64,000 nucleotides of DNA from Bacteroidota bacterium (lineage in GTDB: Bacteria > Bacteroidota > Bacteroidia > Cytophagales > Cyclobacteriaceae): positions 152,862 through 216,861 of the forward strand of contig JAFDYT010000008.1 of assembly GCA_018266055.1 (NCBI GenBank). The letters are read 5' to 3'. The notes under the pieces were generated by a model. It made no database searches, was not told the origin of the DNA, and was given only the letters and a program-made list of their open reading frames with translations. Position 1 is the first letter of the stretch, and each line of letters opens with the position of its first letter. The position numbers were made by a program, and so were the translations under genes. Shown one piece after another: positions 52,451 to 62,177 of the stretch.

Positions 52451-53275
52451 TTAAAGATTGTAAAAATCAATGGCATTACCACCCATGATCTTTTCTTTTT
52501 CTGAATCTGAAAATTTTGAAATAAACAGTTCGGTATTTTCCAATTGCCTTTTATAGCTCGCTGAGAGAAGGCACACAGGCCAGTCGGAACCATAAATCAA
52601 ACGGCCAGCGCCAAAGTGTTTCTGCACCTCGTCAAAGTACGGAGTGAAGTCTTCAACCTTCCATGCGTTCCACGCGGCTTCGGTGGTAAACCCAGAAAGC
52701 TTACACCAAACATTATCGAATGCCGCAAGATATTTCATGCCTTTTGACCAGTTGGATAAAGTCGCATTTTTTATGTCAGGCTTTGCCATATGATCGACCA
52801 CGAATTTTTGATTTGGAAATCGCTTGACAAATTCAATAACCTCTGGAAGCTGATGGTGGTAAATCAGGATGTCGTAGGTAAAGTTGTGTTTGGCAAGTTG
52901 ACCGATTCCTTCTAAAAATTCTGATGAGCCAAGAAAGCCTGCTGGCTCGCCTTGCACGATGTGTCTGAACCCTTTGATGAGTTTTTGATTTGAAAAATAG
53001 TCAAGACGATGAGCAACGGAATCGGCGCGTAAATCAACCCAACCGACAATTCCTTTTATGAGAGAATGCTGCGACGCCAACTCCAAGAGAAATTCAGTTT
53101 CCGTTTCCGATTGATCGGCTTGTACGGCGACACAGCCGTCGATTTTGTTTTCTTTTAAAACGGGAGCGAGGTGATCAGGAAGAAAATCGTTTTTCAACAC
53201 ACTCATGGAGTCATCAATCCACGCATCGCGCTGCGGATTGTATTTCCAAAAGTGCTGATGAGCGTCGATTTTCAA
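52451..53275 (-). CDS. L-fuconolactonase (amidohydrolase family)
   Basis: The 274-aa TIM-barrel metal-dependent hydrolase has IDAHQHFWKYNP at the N-terminus, GWVDLRA and VDHMAKPDIKN (metal-binding His and Asp), and YGSDWPVCLL at the end. This is the COG3618 pattern shared by L-fuconolactonase and 2-pyrone-4,6-dicarboxylate lactonase relatives. In this cluster it would open fuconolactone to L-fuconate. It follows the transglutaminase trio by 11 bp. Confidence 0.88.
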   Translation of the reverse strand: MKIDAHQHFWKYNPQRDAWIDDSMSVLKNDFLPDHLAPVLKENKIDGCVAVQADQSETETEFLLELASQHSLIKGIVGWVDLRADSVAHRLDYFSNQKLIKGFRHIVQGEPAGFLGSSEFLEGIGQLAKHNFTYDILIYHHQLPEVIEFVKRFPNQKFVVDHMAKPDIKNATLSNWSKGMKYLAAFDNVWCKLSGFTTEAAWNAWKVEDFTPYFDEVQKHFGAGRLIYGSDWPVCLLSASYKRQLENTELFISKFSDSEKEKIMGGNAIDFYNL

Positions 53276-53286
53276 ATCGTCGGGGT

Positions 53287-55221
53287 TTAATTCTTTTCCA
53301 GAACGAGCGTTACTTTATTAAAATCGGCAGAGGCATTGATCACCTTACGGAAGTCCTCGTAGCGTGACAGTGGGGCATACACCTCTTTATAGAATTCAGT
53401 TATCGTAATCACCACCGTATTATGATCTGTGGTATAGGTTGACTCGAAAAGAAAAGGAGTTTTGTCACCGTCCTTATAGTCCACATGCATTGCCAGACCT
53501 TTTGCATTTCCAACTTTATATTCTTTCGGGAATTCCACGGTGATCACACGGTCATATCCCCGGTTATTTGTGTTTTCGACCTGTGTCATGCGGTTATCAT
53601 CGCGGTACAATTCACTTTGCGGGCCGATAAGTTCTCCAACTTTGAAGAGTACTTTGTTACCTGCCTTTTCGATGAAGTGATTGGAGGTATAAGTGACGTC
53701 CACCTGAAACCTTGGTAATAAATCAACTACACTTGGCGTGGCAGACCACTTGACTATGTTGATGTCAGGAATTGAAGAATTGAAAAGTTCTTTGATGAAT
53801 TTGATCTTTTGTTCGTTGGTCATTAATTCATAATAAGTTGATAAATAGGCTGCATCTGCCCCCACAAAAACCCTCGATTGAGTAACTGTATTCACCTCCA
53901 ATTCACTATCAAATTTTACATTTATCGTTAGGTCGTCTTTGTCGAATGTATAGGGTAGTGCGGGGATTTCATGAATGGTGCCAATAGCTGATTTGAAGTT
54001 TCCGATTTTTATGGGTTCAATGAAAAGGCCACTGTTGGCCGTGAAGTGTGCCGGAATCAGCGGGTATCTCAACGCATTTTCATTGGGCGACAAGAATCCA
54101 TTGGTGGTTGGAAAAAACAACAAATAATCATCGAGGAATGACCATGAATCAAACGTTCCATCGAATTTGGCATGCTCCCGATTGCACGTCAGCACTACAT
54201 TGAAAGGGATCTCGAATTTTGAAAATAGAACAGAAAAGAGACTTGTTATTCCCTGCACCGACGCCTGCTTATATTTCAGGATTTCAGGTATTTCATGGTA
54301 GGTACCGGAAGATGTTTCAATCTTTATCGAATTTTTGATTTGGTCTTCAATATTTTTAATTCGTTTTACAGTGGGCCAATCTTTATTGTCATTGAGTGTC
54401 TTTGCGAATTTATCCATCAATTTGTCGGTAGCCTCGTCTACTTTTATCAATGTTTTGTAATAGGTTTTGGCCGCGTCTGCCCAGGTATTTAGTCGTGATG
54501 AAGTATTCGTATAATTGTAAGCTAACTTAAGCTCGATTCGTTTTCTGCTCGCGTCAAAATACGAGAATTTTTCTCTGGTAAGGCCAGGTACATTCTGAAA
54601 ACGCAACGAATAGTTTTTTCTTTTATTAGCTGTATCTAGCCTGGCTGTTGCTGTATCATTGTACGACTTGAATTCAAATGATAGTTTGTTAGGGCATGAA
54701 AGTGAAAGGGACGCATCTTTTATCGGCATCTCAAATTGGTAGTAGGCCGTTTCGTAGAATCTCCGGTTTACTTTCAGTGTATAAAAATATTCTACTTCGC
54801 TATCCGGTTCAATCCCTTCGATCGCAAATATCTTGAACGTATTGTCGGTGTCTTCGTCTTTTACTTCTTTGAGGTTATTTTGATCAAAGTACACTACCTT
54901 GCCTTCTTTGTTAATCGATCTTGCTTTTACAGTGACCACGGAAGCTACATTTCTGAGCGAAATATATATTCGATTGTGTCGCTGAATGGCCTCCGGGTTC
55001 ACCACCCTTGTTATGCGATGCTCCGTAAGATGTAAAATGAGTTCGCGACCTTCCCAGTTGTAATCGTATTCTCTATGGTATTTCAGAATGTATTCATTCA
55101 TTTCGGTCTCTTTTTCAGTCAACGGATACCGTTTTCTATCTTTTTGCCACTCATACCGGTTCTGGCCGAAAGAGTGTAATGAGCTAGCTATGAAAATGAG
55201 TGAGAATAGGATGGGCCTCAT
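53287..55221 (-). CDS. DUF3857 protein with degenerate transglutaminase domain
   Basis: The 644-aa secreted protein (signal peptide MRPILFSLIFIASSLHSFGQ) has a DUF3857-type beta domain (about 25-225) including YISLRNVASVVTVKARSINKEGKVVYFD. A transglutaminase-like middle follows, where the expected GDCKD cysteine block reads YKQASVQGITSLFSVLF: no cysteine, no GDCxD. A further beta domain lies at about 400-640. It should be non-catalytic. Its start overlaps the stop of the next upstream gene by 4 bp, and that gene encodes the intact version, suggesting an active/inactive pair. Confidence 0.8.
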   Translation of the reverse strand: MRPILFSLIFIASSLHSFGQNRYEWQKDRKRYPLTEKETEMNEYILKYHREYDYNWEGRELILHLTEHRITRVVNPEAIQRHNRIYISLRNVASVVTVKARSINKEGKVVYFDQNNLKEVKDEDTDNTFKIFAIEGIEPDSEVEYFYTLKVNRRFYETAYYQFEMPIKDASLSLSCPNKLSFEFKSYNDTATARLDTANKRKNYSLRFQNVPGLTREKFSYFDASRKRIELKLAYNYTNTSSRLNTWADAAKTYYKTLIKVDEATDKLMDKFAKTLNDNKDWPTVKRIKNIEDQIKNSIKIETSSGTYHEIPEILKYKQASVQGITSLFSVLFSKFEIPFNVVLTCNREHAKFDGTFDSWSFLDDYLLFFPTTNGFLSPNENALRYPLIPAHFTANSGLFIEPIKIGNFKSAIGTIHEIPALPYTFDKDDLTINVKFDSELEVNTVTQSRVFVGADAAYLSTYYELMTNEQKIKFIKELFNSSIPDINIVKWSATPSVVDLLPRFQVDVTYTSNHFIEKAGNKVLFKVGELIGPQSELYRDDNRMTQVENTNNRGYDRVITVEFPKEYKVGNAKGLAMHVDYKDGDKTPFLFESTYTTDHNTVVITITEFYKEVYAPLSRYEDFRKVINASADFNKVTLVLEKN

Positions 55222-57143
55222 TGTTTCGTTTTTTTAAGGATAATTGATTCTTTGTAAGCTTTGCTAAGTTTTTTGATCGCTTCATTCCACTCGGAAAATT
55301 GATCAGGGTTTAGCATGAGAGTATTTGTGTAAACGCGACTGTTCAATATTATATTTTCTCCCTTACGTGAATAGGTCATTGCAAAGCCAAGGGTATTTCC
55401 ATTATACTCAGCATTGGAAGGAAGATACTCCACGTCATAGTCCTTTGGAACAGAAAGAATATAAGTCTCCTCGTATCCGCCTTTGAAATCGAACTCGCGA
55501 GGCACTTTTCTTTCGGCCGGCATGTAGTAATTGTAGTACAACTTGTCAAGGTTTAGGTTTATATAAAGCTCGCTCCCGACTTCATTGAGGTAGTCATTGA
55601 TTTTGAAATTATAGTCGAGTGAGAGTGGGGCATCTTTTTCATTAAGTGAATGAACAGTGAAAGATTCGAGATAAAACTTATTATTCCCTTTACCCACCCA
55701 ATTCACTACGTTGTCTTTTTTTCTTTCTTCGACGGCCTTGTCGAGCGAGTAGCTAGCATTGATTTTTTGATACCCAGTAAAATACACTTTGCCTTTGCCG
55801 TTCAGTGATTTGTTTTCTATTGAGACCCAAACTGAATCTTGTTTTTTATTCTGGTTCCAGGCCATCTCGGGTACTTCGTGGATTTCATATCCAGAGTCTC
55901 CGTAGACAATCATGGCTTCTTTGCCCTGAATCATTGAACTTGGAAAATCCATACGGGTATAATTTCCGGTGGCATCGAGAAAATAATAGTTCTTTTGACT
56001 ATCGATGTAGGTAGCAATCATGTGGTTGTCAACCAAGGGTGTAGGTAGAGTGGAATACCGATAGGGAAGGTCGCGTGTTCCTATCCAGGTGTAATACGCT
56101 TTTATCCCGGCCACCCTCAACATGCCTACCATTATACTGGCCATATCTTTGCAGTCACCGTATCGTTTTTCAAGAATGTAGTTCGGCTTGTGCGGAATAA
56201 GGCCCCGCATGCCGTCTTCAAATGCGATGTATCGCACATTATCCTGCACCCAATAAAAAACTTTCTTGACGATGTCTTTCTCCTGATCGCCGGGCTTAAT
56301 TAATGAGTGTACAACGGACTCAAGTTCCGGGCTCGGCGGTTCGGCTAGATTTGAAATCGTGTGAAGATAGTCCTGATACAGATCGTCGACATTGCTAAGT
56401 ACATTTACTTTTCCCTTTTTTGATTGGAAGGATTTTACATAATAAACCACCTGTGGCACATAGTAATAGAATTTCGGGCTTTCTACTTCGTGTTGTGGTG
56501 CCTTGAGGTTTTCGGCTTGCCATTCATAATAGGTAAATCCTCCTTTGGTGTATTGGTTGAATTGTATTTTTTTTTCGACATCATTATAAACCGACCAGGC
56601 TATATCAATGCCTTTGGCTGCTTTAATAGTGAGCTTACTTTTGACCTGTGGCAGATAGCTGGAGAAATAGAACGCGGGCAGAAAACGCGCGTCTTTGTAC
56701 TTTTCATCGTAGCTCCAGATCGCCTGGTCGCCAGCCTTGCCCGCAGGGAATGACATGGGGTAGAAATAGGAATCATCAAAGAAAATGGACTGATCGTCTT
56801 CCTGCTTTTTGCTAGAGGGTTTCATTTTCAACGTTTTGTATTTACCGTTCTCCAGCAGCAGTGATTTGGCCTCCAAATTTTCAATTTGTTGAAAATAAGA
56901 TCCATACACACGCCAGCCAGAGGACTGAATGGCCTGGTCTTTTAGGAAGAGAACAGACTCATACACTGACGCAGAAGAAACTAGCGAATCATTGTTCACA
57001 GAAAGTGTAACGGATTTGTCTCGTTGAATATACACCCCGTTTTCTTCGGGATAAACTGCCTTCAGTTTTTCAAAGAGCTCTGTCGATTGTCCGTAGCTAA
57101 TAGCAGGGGCGAAGACTAAACAAAGTAATAATAGCCGCTTCAT
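55218..57143 (-). CDS. DUF3857-transglutaminase protein with intact catalytic triad
   Basis: A 641-aa secreted protein (signal peptide ...SYGQ). The N-terminal DUF3857 domain spans about 30-260. A transglutaminase-like domain follows with WVQDNVRYIAFEDGMRGLIPHKPN, YGDCKDMASIM (Cys), VDNHMIATYI (His) and FLDATG (Asp). A C-terminal DUF2569-like/beta domain ends the chain. Such proteins are widespread and may cross-link or hydrolyse amides in the envelope; substrate unknown. It abuts the MORN gene (57144) with no gap and overlaps the degenerate paralogue by 4 bp. Confidence 0.87.
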   Translation of the reverse strand: MKRLLLLCLVFAPAISYGQSTELFEKLKAVYPEENGVYIQRDKSVTLSVNNDSLVSSASVYESVLFLKDQAIQSSGWRVYGSYFQQIENLEAKSLLLENGKYKTLKMKPSSKKQEDDQSIFFDDSYFYPMSFPAGKAGDQAIWSYDEKYKDARFLPAFYFSSYLPQVKSKLTIKAAKGIDIAWSVYNDVEKKIQFNQYTKGGFTYYEWQAENLKAPQHEVESPKFYYYVPQVVYYVKSFQSKKGKVNVLSNVDDLYQDYLHTISNLAEPPSPELESVVHSLIKPGDQEKDIVKKVFYWVQDNVRYIAFEDGMRGLIPHKPNYILEKRYGDCKDMASIMVGMLRVAGIKAYYTWIGTRDLPYRYSTLPTPLVDNHMIATYIDSQKNYYFLDATGNYTRMDFPSSMIQGKEAMIVYGDSGYEIHEVPEMAWNQNKKQDSVWVSIENKSLNGKGKVYFTGYQKINASYSLDKAVEERKKDNVVNWVGKGNNKFYLESFTVHSLNEKDAPLSLDYNFKINDYLNEVGSELYINLNLDKLYYNYYMPAERKVPREFDFKGGYEETYILSVPKDYDVEYLPSNAEYNGNTLGFAMTYSRKGENIILNSRVYTNTLMLNPDQFSEWNEAIKKLSKAYKESIILKKTKQ

Positions 57144-60100
57144 CTATTCTGTTGCAACCGGGCAACCTCCTCTGAATTTTTGTGATCCAATTTTTTTTCC
57201 ATCCTTGAAAAATTCGGTAACACCGTTAAGGTTGCCGAGTACGTAAGGCTCTTTACGGATGATTCTTCCTTCCGGATCATAGTATTCCCACAAGCCATCG
57301 GGCAAATCGTCTTTATAGATCATCTTTTCCTTCACTTTGCCGGACTTATAATAAATAAAGCACTCGCCAATAGTTAAATCGTTTTTATAATTATACAGGG
57401 TCCAAAGGTTTCCATTTGGATGGAAAAATTTCCGGGTTTGATCATATAGGCCCTTTTTATAATTTTCCTCAATGGCTATCGAACCATTCGAAAAATAACA
57501 AATGATTTTCCCATTTCCTTTAAAAGGTATCCAGTCAGAGAGAATACCATCTTTGCCGGTGGCGCGATATGAGATCAAAGTACCGCCATTATACATCTTA
57601 ATCAGTACTGGCTTTTCATTGGTATCGTAATATATCGCTTCTCCGTGCTTCTCATTTTCTAAATAATTCACCCTGCTTGATACAAAGCCGTCCTCATCGT
57701 ATTGCGTCCACACACTATCGCGGCTGCCGTTTACATACCTTCCTTCAGATGATTTCTTTCCGTTGTCCTGAAACCATGTCCATTTTCCGGTTGCCTTATC
57801 TTCAAGGTAATGGCCAATTCCTTCAATGGTTCCATCTGGAAATGCGATGACGTATTCTCCTGTGCGGTAACCAGAATTAAAAACTGAACGCTTAAATGGC
57901 TTCCCGTTATTCAATGTCAATACAGTTTCGCCGTTCCATTCGCCACACCCAATGTTAGCGCTATAATAAGTTTGGTCGGTTTTGCTTTTTTGTAGAATGG
58001 AAGTAATCAATCCGTTACTTGTTTCCGTCGAATTTGGATTTTCGGCCTGATCATATCGGATATACTTTTTTATCTTGCCTTGTATGTTGTATTCGATTTT
58101 TGAAAAGAGTTTTTCATCCTCGCTGTAGTTTATGATATAGCCGGTGATTTGGTCGTTCAGGTAGTAAGCATCTGTTTCTATTTTTCCGTTCTGAAAATAA
58201 TCGAACCATTTTTGTTGACGCAATCCTTTCTGATACCAACCCCCCATTTTCAACGCTCCATTCGAGTGATAGGCAGTATAGTATCCATTCAGCTTGCCAT
58301 CAACATAATAACTTTTAATGCTGAGAGTTCCGTCTTCGTAATACTCCAAATACTCACCTTCAAGCAAACCCTTCTTATACTGACATGAGGTGTGTAGCTG
58401 ACCATTTCTATAAAAGAATTTCCAGGCGCCTTCCCGTAGCCCGTTTACATAGTTGTGCTCTGCTTTAGGCTCACCGGTTATGTATAACCCTTTTACGCTA
58501 AAGGTACCATCGGTGTTTTCCCCTTTTGAAAGGACCTTCCCGTCGCTATCAAAAAAAGTAGCTGAAGTGATTTTCTCCTTTGCGTAGTGATAAATACTAG
58601 ACGGTTTATTTTTATAGAAAAATGAGTTGTCGCCATCATATTCCCCGAGTTCATTCATTGTTCGAATTTCGTCTAGCTCACCCATTGTATTATAAATGCG
58701 CCACTCGCCAACGGTTATATTATTTTTGTAGATACCTTTTTCTTTTAGGCCACCGTTTTCATAATAAAAAAGCCATTCGCCCGTAGCTTTGCCTTTGTCG
58801 TATGATCCAGTACTCTTTACCACGCCATTGGAATAATACGAGGTGAATTTGCCTACTCGCTTTCCTTTATCGAATTGCATTTCACTTTCCACTTTTCCAT
58901 TGGCATGTCGGTTTATGAATTTGCCCTGAAGACTGTCGTTCTTGTATGTGAATTCAGACTGAAGTTTTCCGTCAAAGAAGAATGACTTACCGGCGCCCTC
59001 GTTTTTTCCTGCTTTATAAGTATGGACTTCGCTTAATTGACCACATCCATAGAACCATTTAAACTCGCCTTCAACTTTTTCATCCTTTAGTGTATAAGCA
59101 CGATTTAAGCGCCCCTCTTCATTCATTATTTTTATTTCACCAGTATCATAGTTTTCGATGCTTGTTACCACACCGCTGTTATTGTAGAAACGCCATGTTC
59201 CAATTTTTTTTCCGGCGTCATAACTTCCTTCAGCCTGCTTTACTCCAAAGTCACTGAAATAATACCATGGTCCTGTTTTTTTTCCGGCGGCATCCTTGGC
59301 ACCAATTGATTCGGTATTGCCATCTTCATAATAGGTAAAGTTGATGGGCTCACGATAGCCCCACTCCTGTGGAAGAACTCGCTTCAGCGTAATCTGCTTG
59401 ATCGATTTGTTGATTACATCGTAAAACTGTTTGATCTCTTTCTTGTGCTTGTCTTTCCAGGTATCAACAGTTTTTATTGGCGTAGAGGTAAGCAAATGAT
59501 AGACGAATGCTTCTTCTGAACCTTGATCCAATAAATCCTTGTAAATTTTTAGGTAGAAGTCGATCCAATGGTCTTTTGGTTCAAAGGATTTCTCTTTTAA
59601 TAATTCGAAAAATATTTGATACTGCTTTACGATTCCTACGTCGATGGGGATTTTGATTTTGTAGTCTTCTTCTGAAGAGATTTTAGCCCGGATGATCTCG
59701 TCCCATCGATCAAATGGGTTTTCAGACACAGGTATCGTATTTTCATCGCTCAGTTCGTTGTTTACAAAATGTTCGAGAATTACGAGCTGATTGTTGTTGG
59801 TGTTATTAAGTGCTACGTAAATCCCCATGGCCATCATTCCCTTTATTTTTTGGCCACGAAGCATCGACATAGTTCCCAAGTACAAATGCGCACCCGACGA
59901 ATACGGATTTTGTTCAAGGGTTTTGAAAAACTGCTTTTCAGCTTCTTCAAACTTTTTATCATCATACAACAGTACTCCGTATCGATATGTCAATCTGAAA
60001 TTGAGAGGAAACTCTTTAAGTCCAGCCTGAATGGTCGCGTACGCCTTCTCCATTTGTTCATCAGCCGCGTACGCCATGGCCTGATAATTAAATAGGGTAG

Positions 60101-60380
60101 ACCTGTACTTTGATGGAACCTCAAGACCTTTGCTGCAGATGGATATTACCTCCTTATATTTTTTTAACTCATAGTACGACTTTGAAAGCTCAGACAAAGA
60201 GTAAACATAGTTTGTGTCGCGGGGATCTATCTTCGACAACTCCTTAATTGCAAGCTCATACTTATTCGAGTCGTATAGATGTTTTGATTTTTCGATGGCA
60301 AGCCCTGAATTAACAAGAGAATCCGTTTGGGCCAATACGCCTACGGAGTAGAAAAGCAGGAGGATAGTCAGCCGATGCAT
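57144..60380 (-). CDS. Giant TPR/MORN repeat protein
   Basis: The 1078-aa secreted protein (signal peptide MHRLTILLLFYSVGVLA) has TPR-type helices at the N-terminus (about 25-180, for example YELAIKELSKIDP, FEEAEKQFFKTLEQNPYSSGAHLYLG). Roughly 25-30 MORN/YwqK-type repeats follow at about 340-1060, pattern YxxGxxxGxWxxYxxNGxxxxxxxY (for example KKTGPWYYFSDFGVKQAEGSYDAGKKIGTWRFY). MORN strings bind membranes or act as rigid scaffolds. It starts the three-gene block inside the fucose operon; role unknown. Confidence 0.88.
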   Translation of the reverse strand: MHRLTILLLFYSVGVLAQTDSLVNSGLAIEKSKHLYDSNKYELAIKELSKIDPRDTNYVYSLSELSKSYYELKKYKEVISICSKGLEVPSKYRSTLFNYQAMAYAADEQMEKAYATIQAGLKEFPLNFRLTYRYGVLLYDDKKFEEAEKQFFKTLEQNPYSSGAHLYLGTMSMLRGQKIKGMMAMGIYVALNNTNNNQLVILEHFVNNELSDENTIPVSENPFDRWDEIIRAKISSEEDYKIKIPIDVGIVKQYQIFFELLKEKSFEPKDHWIDFYLKIYKDLLDQGSEEAFVYHLLTSTPIKTVDTWKDKHKKEIKQFYDVINKSIKQITLKRVLPQEWGYREPINFTYYEDGNTESIGAKDAAGKKTGPWYYFSDFGVKQAEGSYDAGKKIGTWRFYNNSGVVTSIENYDTGEIKIMNEEGRLNRAYTLKDEKVEGEFKWFYGCGQLSEVHTYKAGKNEGAGKSFFFDGKLQSEFTYKNDSLQGKFINRHANGKVESEMQFDKGKRVGKFTSYYSNGVVKSTGSYDKGKATGEWLFYYENGGLKEKGIYKNNITVGEWRIYNTMGELDEIRTMNELGEYDGDNSFFYKNKPSSIYHYAKEKITSATFFDSDGKVLSKGENTDGTFSVKGLYITGEPKAEHNYVNGLREGAWKFFYRNGQLHTSCQYKKGLLEGEYLEYYEDGTLSIKSYYVDGKLNGYYTAYHSNGALKMGGWYQKGLRQQKWFDYFQNGKIETDAYYLNDQITGYIINYSEDEKLFSKIEYNIQGKIKKYIRYDQAENPNSTETSNGLITSILQKSKTDQTYYSANIGCGEWNGETVLTLNNGKPFKRSVFNSGYRTGEYVIAFPDGTIEGIGHYLEDKATGKWTWFQDNGKKSSEGRYVNGSRDSVWTQYDEDGFVSSRVNYLENEKHGEAIYYDTNEKPVLIKMYNGGTLISYRATGKDGILSDWIPFKGNGKIICYFSNGSIAIEENYKKGLYDQTRKFFHPNGNLWTLYNYKNDLTIGECFIYYKSGKVKEKMIYKDDLPDGLWEYYDPEGRIIRKEPYVLGNLNGVTEFFKDGKKIGSQKFRGGCPVATE

Positions 60381-60533
60381 AATTGATTTAGTGACAGGGT
60401 TTATATTTCTAATTGATAAAAATCGAGTCGTTTTTTTTTTTTTTCAAAGGATTGGACTAATTCTTCATTGGAATTTAAAGAAAAAAACAGACCGAGCAGT
60501 TTCTTTTTTTAAGTGCTGCAGTAACCTTCAAAT
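60381..60533. other. Spacer with a 14-bp T run inside the fucose cluster
   Basis: A 153-bp gap separates the fumarylacetoacetase-like gene from the MORN gene. It holds an uninterrupted 14-T run (60431-60444 on the plus strand; A run in the minus transcript) preceded on the minus strand by CCTTTG. It could hold a promoter for the MORN/transglutaminase block, but no -7 box is clear. Confidence 0.35.
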
Positions 60534-61376
60534 TTATTTCACCACCTGCCGCTGCTCGCCAAGGTTTTCGATTCCCAGCTCAACAACGTCGCCAGTTTTC
60601 AAATATATCGGCGGCTTCATGCTCATGCCCACACCGTGCGGCGTGCCGGTAGAGATCACGTCGCCGGGAAGCAGCGTCATAAACTGGCTGAGGTAGCTTA
60701 CCAGATGAGGCACTTCAAAGATCATGTCTTCTGTGTTGTTGTCTTGCATCATCACTCCATTCACTTTTAGCCACATGTGCAAGTTGTTGAAGTCGGCGAT
60801 TTCGTCTTTGGTAACGAGGTAAGGACCCATTGGCGCGAATGTGTCGCAGCCTTTTCCTTTGGCCCATTGACCATTTCGTTCCAATTGAAATTCGCGTTCG
60901 CTGTAATCGTTGTGCAAACAAAATCCGGCCACATAGTCCAGCGCATCTTTTTCTTCCACGTACGAAGCTTTCTTGCCTATTACCACGGCCAGTTCTACTT
61001 CCCAATCTGTCTTCACACTTTTTCGCGGAATGGTTAAGCCGTCGTTTGGTCCGGTTAGCGCTGTCGTCGATTTAAAGAAAAGGATAGGCTCGGTGGGTAA
61101 AGGCATTTTCGTTTCAAAGGCGTGTTGAGTGTAGTTCAAGCCGATACATATAATTTTTGACGGCCGCTGGAAAGGAACGCCTAGGCGGGTGCCGGCCGAT
61201 ATGCGCGGGAGCGTGCTCGCTTTTTCGTTTAACCACAAACTCAACCGATGCAATCCGTTGGTTTCAAAGAAGTGTTCGCCGTAGTCTTCGCCGAAGGCGG
61301 AAACATCTACGATTTCATCATTCAACAGCACACCTGGTTTTTCCTTACCGGGTTCGCCAAAGCGCAATAATTTCAT
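60534..61376 (-). CDS. Fumarylacetoacetate hydrolase family protein (2,4-diketo-3-deoxy-L-fuconate hydrolase-like)
   Basis: The 280-aa protein has the FAH core with metal site: IICIGLNYTQHAFETKMPLPTEPILFFKSTTAL, DWEVELAVVIGKKA, FCLHNDYSEREFQLERNGQWAKGKGCDTFAPMGPYLVT and LLPGDVISTGTPHGVGMSM. In the oxidative L-fucose route a FAH-fold enzyme splits 2,4-diketo-3-deoxy-L-fuconate into pyruvate and L-lactate. It lies between the KDF dehydrogenase and the MORN gene. Confidence 0.9.
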   Translation of the reverse strand: MKLLRFGEPGKEKPGVLLNDEIVDVSAFGEDYGEHFFETNGLHRLSLWLNEKASTLPRISAGTRLGVPFQRPSKIICIGLNYTQHAFETKMPLPTEPILFFKSTTALTGPNDGLTIPRKSVKTDWEVELAVVIGKKASYVEEKDALDYVAGFCLHNDYSEREFQLERNGQWAKGKGCDTFAPMGPYLVTKDEIADFNNLHMWLKVNGVMMQDNNTEDMIFEVPHLVSYLSQFMTLLPGDVISTGTPHGVGMSMKPPIYLKTGDVVELGIENLGEQRQVVK

Positions 61377-61394
61377 GCTGATAATTTTTAAGAG

Positions 61395-62174
61395 TTAATT
61401 GTTCAATTTAATAAAGCCGCCATCCAGCGGATAATCGCAGCCGGTGATGAACGACGCTTCATCCGAGCAAAGGTATAGCGCCAGATGAGCTACTTCCACA
61501 GGCTTAGCCATTCGTCCGATGGGTTGTGTGTGTGAAAGTTTTTCAAACATTTCGGCTTCGTTGCCCGGATAATTTTTCTTCAGGAATCCATCTACAAAAG
61601 GCGTATGTACCCGCGCCGGCGAAATGCAGTTGCATCGGATTCCTTCTTTGATATAATCTTTAGCAACCGACATGGTCATGGTGACTACGGCACCTTTGCT
61701 CATCGAATAAGCAAACCGATCGGGTATGCCAACGCTCGACGCGATGGAGGCAATGTTCAGTATTACGCCGCTCTTCTGTTTCACCATCGGCTTGATGACG
61801 GCATGCATACAGTTGTAAACTCCTTTTACATTCACCTGAAACACTCTGTCGAAATCCTCTTCGGCAGTCGAATCCAATTTACCGATGTGTGCAATGCCCG
61901 CGCAATTTATGAGCATATCAATCTTCCCGAATTTTTTGATGATCGATTGTACAACGGTAACTACTTCAGCTTGCACCGACACATTGCAGGCATATCCTTT
62001 GGCCAGCAGCCGTTGGTTGGCCAAGGACTGCGCTGTTTCTTTAGCAGCCTTTTGGTTTAACTCCAAAATGCAAACCTGCGCACCTTGTTCGGCAAAGACT
62101 TCGGCGATGGCTTTGCCAATGCCGCTTCCACCTCCGGTGATGACGGCCACTTTATTTTTTAGTTCGAAGAGCAT
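61395..62174 (-). CDS. 2-keto-3-deoxy-L-fuconate dehydrogenase-like SDR
   Basis: A 259-aa classical SDR with VITGGGSGIGKAIAEVFAEQGA, NCAG, NIASIASSVGIPDRFAYSMSKGAVV (intact Ser, Tyr-x-x-x-Lys) and CDYPLDGGFIKLNN. Its place between fuconate dehydratase and the FAH-fold hydrolase fits NAD-dependent oxidation of C4 of 2-keto-3-deoxy-L-fuconate. Family alone does not prove substrate. Confidence 0.87.
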   Translation of the reverse strand: MLFELKNKVAVITGGGSGIGKAIAEVFAEQGAQVCILELNQKAAKETAQSLANQRLLAKGYACNVSVQAEVVTVVQSIIKKFGKIDMLINCAGIAHIGKLDSTAEEDFDRVFQVNVKGVYNCMHAVIKPMVKQKSGVILNIASIASSVGIPDRFAYSMSKGAVVTMTMSVAKDYIKEGIRCNCISPARVHTPFVDGFLKKNYPGNEAEMFEKLSHTQPIGRMAKPVEVAHLALYLCSDEASFITGCDYPLDGGFIKLNN

Positions 62175-62177
62175 ACG

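Noticed and set aside
60431-60444. T run as intrinsic terminator
   Set aside because: No stem precedes it in either orientation, so it is only a homopolymer run.
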